Both the position numbers and the translations under genes were made by a program. The notes beneath the pieces were generated by a model, which was not told where the DNA came from, did no database searches, and was given only the letters and a program-made list of their open reading frames with translations. A DNA stretch of 55,568 nucleotides, taken from Burkholderiales bacterium (lineage in GTDB: Bacteria > Pseudomonadota > Gammaproteobacteria > Burkholderiales > Burkholderiaceae_C). The DNA lies in NCBI GenBank assembly GCA_025350505.1, contig JANXXS010000058.1, positions 1-55,568 on the forward strand, in the 5' to 3' direction. Position 1 is the stretch's first letter. The number at the start of each line of letters is the position of its first letter. Positions 43,746 through 51,749 of the stretch are shown here, piece by piece.

Positions 43746-43771
43746 CGGCGTCCCATGACCGGAGGCCCGAC

Positions 43772-44650
43772 ATGACGGCAACGCAGCTACTTTCGCCGCA
43801 CACCAAGGATCTCGGCGGCGGCTTCACCGTGCGGCGGCTGCTGCCGCAGGCCGACCGTCGCTCGGTCGGACCGTTCGTCTTCTTCGACCACTTCGGGCCG
43901 ATCGACGTCGTGCCGGGAATGAACTTCGACGTGCGCCCGCATCCGCACATCGGCCTGGCCACGCTCACCTACCTGTTCGACGGCGCCATGATGCATCGCG
44001 ACTCGACCGGCATCGTCCAGCGCATCGAGCCGGGCGCCGCCAACTGGATGTCGGCCGGCCGCGGCATCGTCCATTCCGAGCGAGCCCCCAAGGACCTGCA
44101 ATCGCAGACCTATCGCAACCACGGCCTGCAGCTCTGGATCGCCTTGCCCGAAGGCGACGAAGAGTCGGCGCCTTCATTCCAGCACGCGCCGGCCGCGTCG
44201 ATTCCGCAGGTGCGGCTCGACGGCGCCGTCGTCCACGTCGTCGTCGGCTCGGCCTTCGGCGCGACCTCGCCGGTCGAGACGCGCTCGCCGACGCTGGCGC
44301 TGGTCTTCGATTTCGATGTCGCTTCCGGCCTGTCGATCGAGCTGCCTGCGCTCGCCTCCGAGCGCGCCTTCTACGCGCTCGACCTTCCCTTCGAGATCGA
44401 TGGCGAGAAGGTCGACGAGTTCACGATGGCGGTCATCGAGCCCGGTGCGACGCCCCGGCTCTCGGCTCCGCGCGGCGGCCGCGTCGCGATGGTCGGCGGC
44501 GAGCCGCTCGGCCATCGCTTCGTCTCGTGGAATTTTGTCTCGAGCCGGCGCGAGCGCATCGAGCGGGCCGAGGCAGACTGGGAGGCGCAGCGTTTCGAGC
44601 GCATCCCCGGCGAGACCGAGTTCATTCCCCTGCCGGCGCGCCACCCTTAG
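43772..44650 (+). CDS. Pirin family protein
   Basis: A 292-residue bicupin. The N-terminal cupin has the pirin metal and signature region: GPFVFFDHFGPIDV, RPHPHIGLATLTYLFDGAMMHRDS (metal histidines) and SAGRGIVHSERAP, so quercetinase-like or redox-sensor activity is possible. The C-terminal half has the RVAMVGGEPLGHRFVSWNFVSS pattern and an ending with EFIPLP. Function in this organism is unknown. The 3' end overlaps the convergent exporter gene by 29 bases. Confidence 0.93.
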   Translation: MTATQLLSPHTKDLGGGFTVRRLLPQADRRSVGPFVFFDHFGPIDVVPGMNFDVRPHPHIGLATLTYLFDGAMMHRDSTGIVQRIEPGAANWMSAGRGIVHSERAPKDLQSQTYRNHGLQLWIALPEGDEESAPSFQHAPAASIPQVRLDGAVVHVVVGSAFGATSPVETRSPTLALVFDFDVASGLSIELPALASERAFYALDLPFEIDGEKVDEFTMAVIEPGATPRLSAPRGGRVAMVGGEPLGHRFVSWNFVSSRRERIERAEADWEAQRFERIPGETEFIPLPARHP

Positions 44651-45566
44651 CCGTCGCCATCGCCGCGAGCGGCGACGCGCGACTGGCGGCATCCGGCCAC
44701 AGCATCAAGGCGTTGCCCAGGGCCGCCAGCGCCGCGCCGAGGGCGGTCAGCAGGTCCGGACGAAATCCTTCGAAGACGAGCGAGACGACGAGCGCGATCA
44801 GCGGCGTCATGACGCCGACCGTCCCGGCCGGGCCGGGGCCGAGCCGGTCCTGCAGGGTCAGGAAGCAGGCGAAGGCGAGCACCGAGCCCAGCAGCGCCAG
44901 CCAGGCGAGCGAGAGCCACCAGCTCGGCTGGCTCGGCAATGCGAAGTCGCGCCGCAGCAGCAGCCCGACGATGGCGGCAGCAACGGCGCCGTAGAGCATG
45001 CCGAAGCCCATCGCCGGCAACAGCGGCACGCCGAGCTGGCGATTGCGGCTGGCGGCAAGGCTGCCGACCGCCGATAGCAGCACCGAAGCGATCGTGAAGG
45101 CCGCGCCGAGGAGGCCTCGCTCGCCGTCGGCCGGCCGAACGATTTCGGGCCAGAAGATCAGTGCGACGCCGGCGAGTCCGAGCACGCCGCCGGCGATGAA
45201 GCGCGCGCCGATGGTGACGCCGAACAGGGCCGCCGCGCCGAGCCCGGTGAGCAAGGGGGACGCCGAGTAGCCGACCCCGACCAGGCCCGAGGCGACGTAG
45301 CGCTCGGCGTGATAGACGCAGACGTAGGACACGCCGTAGAGAAAACAGCCTTGCAGGGCGAGCGCCAGGTGGGCGGCAGCGGGAAAGCGGATGCGCTCGC
45401 CGCGCCAGAGCGCAAGAACGAGCACCGCCCCACCGGCGATCGCGAAGCGCAGGGCGACGCCGAACTCAGGCGCGAGGTCCGACAGCTGATAGGTGATCGC
45501 GTGCCAGGTCGTGCCCCACACGCCGACGCAGATCGCGAACAGCTGCCAGTTCTTGAAGCGGCTCAC
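44622..45566 (-). CDS. EamA/DMT family transporter
   Basis: A 314-residue membrane protein with ten helices in two EamA repeats; the first starts QLFAICVGVWGTTWHAITYQL with the repeat pattern WGTTW and RFAIAGGAVL, and the second has LASVLLSAVGSLAASR and GTVGVMTPLIALVVSLVFEGF. The family exports amino acids and other metabolites; no substrate can be assigned. It precedes the MOSC gene's end by 12 bases on the same strand, so they may be co-transcribed. Confidence 0.9.
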   Translation of the reverse strand: MSRFKNWQLFAICVGVWGTTWHAITYQLSDLAPEFGVALRFAIAGGAVLVLALWRGERIRFPAAAHLALALQGCFLYGVSYVCVYHAERYVASGLVGVGYSASPLLTGLGAAALFGVTIGARFIAGGVLGLAGVALIFWPEIVRPADGERGLLGAAFTIASVLLSAVGSLAASRNRQLGVPLLPAMGFGMLYGAVAAAIVGLLLRRDFALPSQPSWWLSLAWLALLGSVLAFACFLTLQDRLGPGPAGTVGVMTPLIALVVSLVFEGFRPDLLTALGAALAALGNALMLWPDAASRASPLAAMATAKGGAPAGE

Positions 45567-45578
45567 GTCGGTTGGGCG

Positions 45579-46451
45579 TCAGTCGAACGCGTAGCTGGCG
45601 CATCCCTGCATGCCCGGTCGCAGGAAGCGGTCGAAGCCTTCGACGATGACGGCGTTCATGCCGAAGGTCAGCGCGCCGTCGAGACGCCGGTCGGCGCGGT
45701 ATTGCATCAGCACGTCGCCGACGGCATGGCCGGGCACGCCGGTGGCGGGATCGACGTCGGGAATGGGACAGCGAGCGCAGGGCTTGACGACCTTCAGCCG
45801 CACCGCGCCCTCGCCAGAGTCGAAGACGATCTCGTCGAGGTGGTCCTCGCCGTGCGCATCGAGGCCACCGAGCACGAGGTTGGGACGAAAGCGCGCCATC
45901 GTGACGGCCGCTTCGCCGGCGAGCGCGAGGCGGCGATTGACCTCGGCCAGCGACGCGCTCGAAGCGACGAGCAGCGGGTAGCCGTCCTGGAAGGCGGTCT
46001 CGGCCTCGACCTCGCCGGTCCAGTCGCGGTTGGCGAGGCGCCTGGTCTCGGGATCGAAGCGGGCCAGGCGCAGCGGCCGGCCGAGGAAGTCGCTGAACCA
46101 CTGCGCGCAGAGCGCGCCCATGTCGAAGGCCGTGACCCGGTCGCCCCAGACGCGAACCTCGCAGGGCGCCTCGACGCGGTCGAGCGCGACATGCAGCGCC
46201 AGCATGCCGGGCGCGCGCAGGATCATCTCTTCGGTCTTCAGGGTCGGCTGGATCAGCGCCATGCGCGGCAGCTCGCGCTGCGTGACGAACTCGCCGGCGG
46301 CATCGACCACCATCCAGACGCGATCCAGATCGAAGCCGGTCTCGACGAGGAGGGCTTCGCGCGGTGTCGCGCCGGCGCAGGACTTGATCGGATGAACGTG
46401 CACCGATTCAATGGTCACGTCGGCCTCGCTGTCGCTGTCGATGATGCTCAT
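45579..46451 (-). CDS. MOSC domain protein (YcbX/mARC-like, lacking the ferredoxin domain)
   Basis: A 290-residue protein with an N-terminal MOSC beta-barrel (SVHVHPIKSCAGATPREALLVETGFDLDRVWMVVD) and a MOSC domain containing RFRPNLVLGG and the molybdenum-cofactor cysteine region KVVKPCARCPIPDVDPATG. YcbX-type members reduce N-hydroxylated compounds using Moco. The E. coli protein has an extra C-terminal 2Fe-2S domain which is absent here, so electrons must come from a separate partner. The start gives normal family length. Confidence 0.9.
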   Translation of the reverse strand: MSIIDSDSEADVTIESVHVHPIKSCAGATPREALLVETGFDLDRVWMVVDAAGEFVTQRELPRMALIQPTLKTEEMILRAPGMLALHVALDRVEAPCEVRVWGDRVTAFDMGALCAQWFSDFLGRPLRLARFDPETRRLANRDWTGEVEAETAFQDGYPLLVASSASLAEVNRRLALAGEAAVTMARFRPNLVLGGLDAHGEDHLDEIVFDSGEGAVRLKVVKPCARCPIPDVDPATGVPGHAVGDVLMQYRADRRLDGALTFGMNAVIVEGFDRFLRPGMQGCASYAFD

Positions 46452-46504
46452 GGGCGCGGGTCGTGGGCGGGATGGGGCCGGCGATTGTCTCGCGAGCCGC
46501 TGCC

Positions 46505-46510
46505 TACAAT
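46505..46510 (+). promoter_or_regulatory. Candidate -10 box for the ubiH-like gene (possible leaderless start)
   Basis: TACAAT (five of six) ends exactly six bases before the ATG, the same geometry as in front of yqgE. The -35 is not recognisable. Confidence 0.45.
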
Positions 46511-46516
46511 CGGACG

Positions 46517-47629
46517 ATGTCTTCCTTCGACGTGCAGGTCGCCGGCGCCGGCATCGTCGGCAAGACGCTGGCACTGTCGCTGTCGCGGCTCGGACTGTCC
46601 GTGGCCTTGCGCGGCGCGCCCGCGTCGGCCGGGCGCCGCGACGACGTCCGCGCCTACGCGCTCAACGCCGCCTCGATCGCCCTGCTGCGCAGCCTCAAGG
46701 TCTGGGACGCCTTGCCCGCGGGCGCGACCACTGCCGTTCATGACATGCTCGTGCACGGCGATGCGGCCGGCGCCGCGATCGAGTTCTCGGCCTGGGAGCA
46801 GCGCGTCGGCGAACTCGCGGTGATCGCCGATGCCGCCGCGCTCGAGCACGAACTCGACGCGGCCTTGCGCTTCGCGCCGCACGTGACGCGGGTCGACCAG
46901 GACGTGCCGGCCAGCCTGGTCGCGCATTGCGAGGGCCGTGCCGCCGCGACCGCGCTGAAGAACCTCGGTATCGGCTTCGTGCAGCAGCCCTACGGCCAGA
47001 AAGCGATCGCGGCGCGACTGGTCGCATCGCGCCCGCACGGCCACGTCGCCCGGCAATGGTTTCGCGCCCCCGACGTGCTGGCGCTGCTGCCCTTCGACCG
47101 GCCCGAGCCGGATCGCTCCTACGGTCTCGTGTGGTCGCTGCCGAGCGCCCGTGCCGACGCGCTGCTCGCCGCCGACGCGGCGGCGTTCGAGGCCGAGCTC
47201 GCGCTCGCCACCGGCGGCGAGGCCGGCGCGCTCGCGCTCGGTTCCGAGCGCGCCGCGTGGCCCTTGCTCGTCGGCCGTGCCGCCAACTGGTGCGGACCCG
47301 GCTGGGTGCTCGTCGGCGACGCCGCCCACGTCGTTCATCCGCTCGCCGGGCAAGGCCTCAACCTCGGCCTCGCCGACGTCGCCGCGCTCGTCTCGGCGAT
47401 CGCCGAGCGCGAGAGCTGGCGCGGCCTTGGCGACGAACGGTTGCTTCGGCGGTATGTGCGGCAGCGCGCCGCGCCGACATCGGCGATGCTGCGCATTACC
47501 GACGCTTTGCAGCGTTTGTTCGCCGAAGACGCTGCGCCGATTCGCGAACTCCGCAACAATGGTCTGGCTTTCGTCAACCGCATTTCGCCCCTGAAGCGCT
47601 GGCTCACGGCGCGGGCGCTCGACTCCTGA
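46517..47629 (+). CDS. UbiH/VisC family FAD-dependent monooxygenase
   Basis: A 370-residue flavoprotein hydroxylase, by family acting in ubiquinone ring hydroxylation. It has the FAD motif VQVAGAGIVGKTLALSL, a DVRAYALNAASIALL block, and the second flavin motif WVLVGDAAHVVHPLAGQGLNLGLADV, ending PLKRWLTARALDS. Which ring position it hydroxylates (UbiH, UbiF, UbiI or UbiM type) cannot be fixed. dsbC follows after eight bases, so both are probably one transcript. Confidence 0.9.
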   Translation: MSSFDVQVAGAGIVGKTLALSLSRLGLSVALRGAPASAGRRDDVRAYALNAASIALLRSLKVWDALPAGATTAVHDMLVHGDAAGAAIEFSAWEQRVGELAVIADAAALEHELDAALRFAPHVTRVDQDVPASLVAHCEGRAAATALKNLGIGFVQQPYGQKAIAARLVASRPHGHVARQWFRAPDVLALLPFDRPEPDRSYGLVWSLPSARADALLAADAAAFEAELALATGGEAGALALGSERAAWPLLVGRAANWCGPGWVLVGDAAHVVHPLAGQGLNLGLADVAALVSAIAERESWRGLGDERLLRRYVRQRAAPTSAMLRITDALQRLFAEDAAPIRELRNNGLAFVNRISPLKRWLTARALDS

Positions 47630-47637
47630 TCCGCATC

Positions 47638-48369
47638 ATGAAGAACACCCTGCGCACCCTTGCCGCCTTCGCGCTTGCGGCCTGCCTCGTTCCCGCCGCG
47701 TTCGCCGACGAGGCCGCGATCAGGAAGAGCATCGCCGAGCGCTTGCCCAACTTCCCGAAGATCGACGAGGTCTCGAAGACGGCGATCCCCGGCATCTACG
47801 AGGTCCGCCTCGGCAGCGACATCCGCTACACCGACGAGACGGGCACCTACCTGATCGAGGGCGATCTCGTCGACCTGCGCACGCGCACCAACCTCACCGA
47901 AGAGCGCGTCGCCAGGCTCACTGCGATCGATTTCAAGGAGTTGCCGCTCAAGGACGCGATGGTCTGGAAGCAGGGCACCGGCGAGCGCAAGCTGGTCGTC
48001 TTCGCCGATCCGAACTGCTCCTTCTGCAAGAAGTTCGAGCGCGATCTTCAGGCGGTCAAGAACGTCACCGTCTATACCTTCCTCTATCCGATCCTCGGCG
48101 GCGACTCGCCCGAGAAATCGAAGGCGATCTGGTGCGCCAAGGACAACACCAAGGCCTGGCGCGATTGGATGCTCAAGGGCACGCCGGCCGACAACAGTCC
48201 GAACTGCGACGCCACCGCGCTGCAGCGCAACTACGCCTACGGCAAGAAGCACCGCATCAACGGCACGCCCGGGCTGGTGTTCGAAGACGGCACGCATCGC
48301 GCCGGCGCCGTGGACACCGACGCCATCGAAAAACTCCTCGCCGGCAACCGCGCCAAGCCGCAGAGCTGA
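47638..48369 (+). CDS. dsbC: Thiol:disulfide interchange protein DsbC
   Basis: A periplasmic disulfide isomerase. The 243-residue protein has a signal peptide (cleavage after AFA, 23/24), an N-terminal dimerisation domain (IAERLPNFPKIDEVSKTAIPGIYEVRLG) and a thioredoxin-fold domain with the active site C127-S-F-C130 (FADPNCSFCKKFER) rather than the CGYC of E. coli. A second cysteine pair (WCAKD and NCDAT) and the cis-proline loop GTPGLVFEDG are present. Inferred partner is DsbD, not encoded here. Confidence 0.95.
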   Translation: MKNTLRTLAAFALAACLVPAAFADEAAIRKSIAERLPNFPKIDEVSKTAIPGIYEVRLGSDIRYTDETGTYLIEGDLVDLRTRTNLTEERVARLTAIDFKELPLKDAMVWKQGTGERKLVVFADPNCSFCKKFERDLQAVKNVTVYTFLYPILGGDSPEKSKAIWCAKDNTKAWRDWMLKGTPADNSPNCDATALQRNYAYGKKHRINGTPGLVFEDGTHRAGAVDTDAIEKLLAGNRAKPQS

Positions 48370-48393
48370 GCGCCGGCCGGCCCCGCGCCGGTG

Positions 48394-49164
48394 CTAGGCG
48401 CGGTAGCCCGGGTCCTTGCGGTCGATCAGCCGCTGCAGGGCGGCGAACGAATCTTCACCCATACCGTACGCGGGGTTGAACTGCAGCGCGTCGGCGACGC
48501 ACTTCTCGAGCACTGCGCGCGCAATCGGCATCGCTTCGCCCATTCCCTGCATCGCCAGCTGCACCTCGCAGGCGCGGTTCACGGTCCACATCAGCAAGAG
48601 CGCCTCGGGCAGGGTGCGGCCGATCGTCACCGGGCCGTGGTTGCGCAGCAGCAGCACCTGCCGGCCCTCGGCGCTGCGCAGGATGCGCTCGCCTTCGTCC
48701 TTGTGCACGGTGATGCCCTCGAAGTCGTGGTACGCCACCTTGCCGTAGAGTTGCGCCGCGTAGAAGTTGGTGAAGGCCAGTCCTTCCTTCAGACAGCAGA
48801 CGGCTTGCGTCGCCGTCGTGTGCAAGTGCATCACGCAGTGCGCGTCGTGCAAGGTGGCGTGGATCGCGCCGTGAAACGTGATGCCGGCCGGATTGATCGG
48901 CCAGTCGGAGTGGCCGACGATCTTGCCGTCGAGGTCGACCTTGACCAGGTTCGAGGCGCAGACCTCGGAGTAGTACAGGCCGAACGGGTTGATCAGGTAG
49001 TGCGAATCCTCGCCCGGCACGCGCAGCGAGATGTGGTTGTAGATGAGCTCGGTCCAGCCGAGGTGGTCGAAGATCCGGTACGCGGCGGCAAGCCTGATGC
49101 GCGCGTCCCATTCCTCGGGGCTGAAGCGGGCGGGGCGGATGAAGGCGGCGGTGGCGGTGCTCAT
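48394..49164 (-). CDS. Class II aldolase/adducin family protein
   Basis: A 256-residue metal-dependent aldolase-fold protein: WTELIYNHISLRVP, INPFGLYYSEV, GITFHGAIHATLHDAHCVMHLHTTATQAVC with the zinc histidines of the HxH motif, and RNHGPVTIGRTLPEALLLMW with the third histidine. Members range from L-fuculose phosphate aldolase to inactive adducin-like proteins; the short-chain substrate is unknown. It is downstream of cydAB on the same strand (82-base gap), which need not imply a functional link. Confidence 0.88.
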   Translation of the reverse strand: MSTATAAFIRPARFSPEEWDARIRLAAAYRIFDHLGWTELIYNHISLRVPGEDSHYLINPFGLYYSEVCASNLVKVDLDGKIVGHSDWPINPAGITFHGAIHATLHDAHCVMHLHTTATQAVCCLKEGLAFTNFYAAQLYGKVAYHDFEGITVHKDEGERILRSAEGRQVLLLRNHGPVTIGRTLPEALLLMWTVNRACEVQLAMQGMGEAMPIARAVLEKCVADALQFNPAYGMGEDSFAALQRLIDRKDPGYRA

Positions 49165-49246
49165 GCGAGGCGTCCTTGCTGCGCGGTTCGGGTGCGGGTC
49201 GCGAGATTCAAACACACTGCAGCGAAGTGCGCGGAAAACCAACGCC

Positions 49247-50251
49247 TCATGCGTACTTCAACTCCCCGGTCTTCCCCCGAAACACCCGGTACGAGTAGAT
49301 CGTGTATGCCGCGATCGCCGGCACCGAGATGCAGACGCCGACCAGGATGAACTTCAGCGACTCGGGCGCGCTCGCCGCCTGCCAGATCGTGAGCTGGTCG
49401 ATGACGACGTAGGGATATATGCTGTACGCCAGGCCGAGAAAGCCGAACAGGAACACGCCGACCATCAGCGCGAAGGGCAGCCAGCAGAGCGGCCCGCGCA
49501 CGATCCGCGTGTTCAGCATCGCGCGCACGGTGTAGAGCGCGGCGGCGGTCGAGAGCGGGATCGTCATCAGCGCGATGATCTCGGGCAGGGCGAACCAGCG
49601 GTCGCGCACCGTGGCGCTGATCCACGGCGTGGCCATCGAGATGAGGAGCATGCCGGCGACGACCGGCGGCCAGGCGATCTTCGCCCAGCCGATCGCCTTT
49701 TCCTGCAGCTCGCCTTCGCTCTTCATGACCAGCCAGCAGGCGCCCATCAGCACGTAGGCCATCGGCAATGCGGCGGCGATGGCGGCGGCGAACAGCGGGT
49801 AGTTCCAGCCCTCGCCGAAGCCGCTGACGTAGCGGCCCAGCATCCACCCCTGCGAGACCGAGGTCAGCACCGAGCCGGCGAAGAACAGGCGGTCCCAGGT
49901 CGCCTTGTGCGATTCCCTGGCCTTGACGCGAAAGTCGAAGGCGACGCCACGCAGGATGAGGCCGATCAGCATCAGCGCCACCGGCAGGTAGAGCGCCTGC
50001 AACACGACGCCGTGCGCCTTCGGAAAGGCGATCAGCAGGATGCCGATGCCGAGCACCAGCCAGGTCTCGTTGGCGTCCCAGAACGGGCCGATCGAGGCGA
50101 CCAGCATGTCCTTCTCTTTGGCCGTCGCGCGATGCATCAGCATGCCGACGCCGAGGTCGTAGCCGTCGCTGACCACGTAGATCAGCATCGATATGCCCAT
50201 CAGCGCCATGAAGATGACGGGCAGGGCGGCGTCGAAGCTCATCACGGTCAT
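49247..50251 (-). CDS. cydB: Cytochrome bd ubiquinol oxidase subunit II
   Basis: The second large subunit of cytochrome bd, a high-affinity, non-pumping quinol oxidase. The 334-residue protein has eight or nine helices and family marks MLIYVVSDGYDLGVGML, IGPFWDANETWLVLG, RGVAFDFRVKARE, and AYSIYPYVV. Its start is 13 bases after the cydA stop. A third tiny subunit, CydX, was looked for after the stop codon and not found. Confidence 0.95.
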   Translation of the reverse strand: MTVMSFDAALPVIFMALMGISMLIYVVSDGYDLGVGMLMHRATAKEKDMLVASIGPFWDANETWLVLGIGILLIAFPKAHGVVLQALYLPVALMLIGLILRGVAFDFRVKARESHKATWDRLFFAGSVLTSVSQGWMLGRYVSGFGEGWNYPLFAAAIAAALPMAYVLMGACWLVMKSEGELQEKAIGWAKIAWPPVVAGMLLISMATPWISATVRDRWFALPEIIALMTIPLSTAAALYTVRAMLNTRIVRGPLCWLPFALMVGVFLFGFLGLAYSIYPYVVIDQLTIWQAASAPESLKFILVGVCISVPAIAAYTIYSYRVFRGKTGELKYA

Positions 50252-50264
50252 GGCCGGTCCTCTT

Positions 50265-51656
50265 TCATGCCGCACCCTTGCCGAGCGCGGGCTCGGCCGA
50301 GACGACGGCCGGCTGCGCGCCGCGCTCGTCGGCGTCTTCGGCGATCACGTCCTCGGGCTTTTCCGCCATGTACTTCAGCACGCCGACGTAGGCGATGACG
50401 AGGGCGATGTAGAGCAGCACGTAGAGCGTCAGCGTCAGCGCGATCGTCGGCGCCGCCACCTTCGAGGCAATGTCGGCGGTGCGGATCAGCTCGTAGACGA
50501 TGAAGGGCTGGCGGCCGATCTCGGTCACGTACCAACCGCACACGGTGGCCAGCCAGCCGGCGAAGGTCATGCCGGCAAAGATCCAGAGCAGCGGCCGGGG
50601 CAGCTTCGCCGCAGTCCAGACGCGTCGCTTGTAGAGCCAGAGGCCGCCCCAGCTCGTGGCCAGCATGAGCATGCCGATGCCGACCATGGCGCGGAACGCA
50701 AAGAAAAGCGGTGCCACCGGCGGATGGCGGCCGACGAACTCGTTGAGCCCCTTGACCTCGCCCTCGGTCGAATGCGTCAGGATCAGGCTGCCGAGCTTGG
50801 GGATGGCGATCTCGAAACGATTGCTGCGCGTCTTCTCGTCGGGCCAGGCGAAGAGGCGCAGCGCCGCCCCTTTCTCGGTGTTCCAGATGCCTTCCATGGC
50901 GGCGATCTTCTGCGGCTGGTGCTCCAGCGTGTTCAGGCCATGCTCGTCGCCGGCAATGATCTGCAGCGGCGCGGCGATGGCGGCGATCGTCAGCGCCACG
51001 CGCAGCACGCGCGGCGCCGAGCGAGCCGCGACGCCGCGCAGCAGCTGCCAGGCGCTCAGGCCGGCGAGCAGAAACGCCACGGTCAGCACCGACGCCAGCA
51101 TCATGTGCGTGAGCCGGTAGGGGAACGAAGGATTGAAGATCACGGCGATCCAGCTCGTCGCGTGATACGAGCCGGCGGCGTCGATGACGTAGCCGGTCGG
51201 CGTCTGCATCCAGGAGTCGAGGGCGAGGATCCAGAACGCGCTGATCGAGGTGCCGACGGCCACCAGCGCGGTCGCCATGAAGTGAACGCGTTCGCTCACC
51301 CGGCCATGGCCGAACAGCATGATGCCGAGAAAGCCGGCCTCGAGAAAGAACGCCGTCAGCACCTCGTAGCCGAGCAGCGGCCCGGCGATGTTGCCGACCT
51401 TTTCCATGAAGCCCGGCCAGTTCGTGCCGAACTGGAAGCTCATCGTGATGCCGCTGACGACGCCGAGCGCGAAGCTGAGCGCGAACACCTTGGTCCAGAA
51501 TCGATAGGCGTCGAGCCAGCCCCGGTCGTGTGTCAGCAGCCAGCGCGCGCGAAAGAACAGCAGCACCCAGCCGAGCCCGATCGAGATGGTCGGGAACAGG
51601 ATGTGGAAGGTCATGTTGGCGGCGAACTGCATTCGCGCCAGGATGAGGGCGTCCAT
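50265..51656 (-). CDS. cydA: Cytochrome bd ubiquinol oxidase subunit I (short Q-loop type)
   Basis: Carries hemes b558, b595 and d and the quinol site. The 463-residue protein begins MDALILARMQFAANMTFHIL with the heme ligand H18, and has GYEVLTAFFLEAGFLGIMLFG, EHQPQKIAAMEG (quinol loop) and the GRQP motif in TEIGRQPFIVYELIRTAD. It is about 60 residues shorter than E. coli CydA because the Q-loop is short, the arrangement of the CIO (cyanide-insensitive) group. The cydCD exporter genes are not nearby. Confidence 0.95.
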   Translation of the reverse strand: MDALILARMQFAANMTFHILFPTISIGLGWVLLFFRARWLLTHDRGWLDAYRFWTKVFALSFALGVVSGITMSFQFGTNWPGFMEKVGNIAGPLLGYEVLTAFFLEAGFLGIMLFGHGRVSERVHFMATALVAVGTSISAFWILALDSWMQTPTGYVIDAAGSYHATSWIAVIFNPSFPYRLTHMMLASVLTVAFLLAGLSAWQLLRGVAARSAPRVLRVALTIAAIAAPLQIIAGDEHGLNTLEHQPQKIAAMEGIWNTEKGAALRLFAWPDEKTRSNRFEIAIPKLGSLILTHSTEGEVKGLNEFVGRHPPVAPLFFAFRAMVGIGMLMLATSWGGLWLYKRRVWTAAKLPRPLLWIFAGMTFAGWLATVCGWYVTEIGRQPFIVYELIRTADIASKVAAPTIALTLTLYVLLYIALVIAYVGVLKYMAEKPEDVIAEDADERGAQPAVVSAEPALGKGAA

Positions 51657-51749
51657 CTCTGCAAGGCGGCCCGAGCCGCCCAGGTCGTTACGAGGGTTCG
51701 ATCTTGCGCCCGTTCGCGGCCGCCGGTCGGCGGCGACAATCGAGACACC

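Noticed and set aside
48370-48404. GC-rich imperfect hairpin between dsbC and the aldolase gene
   Set aside because: Pairing is mostly low-complexity CCGGC/GCCGG and has no T run, so a terminator call is not supported.
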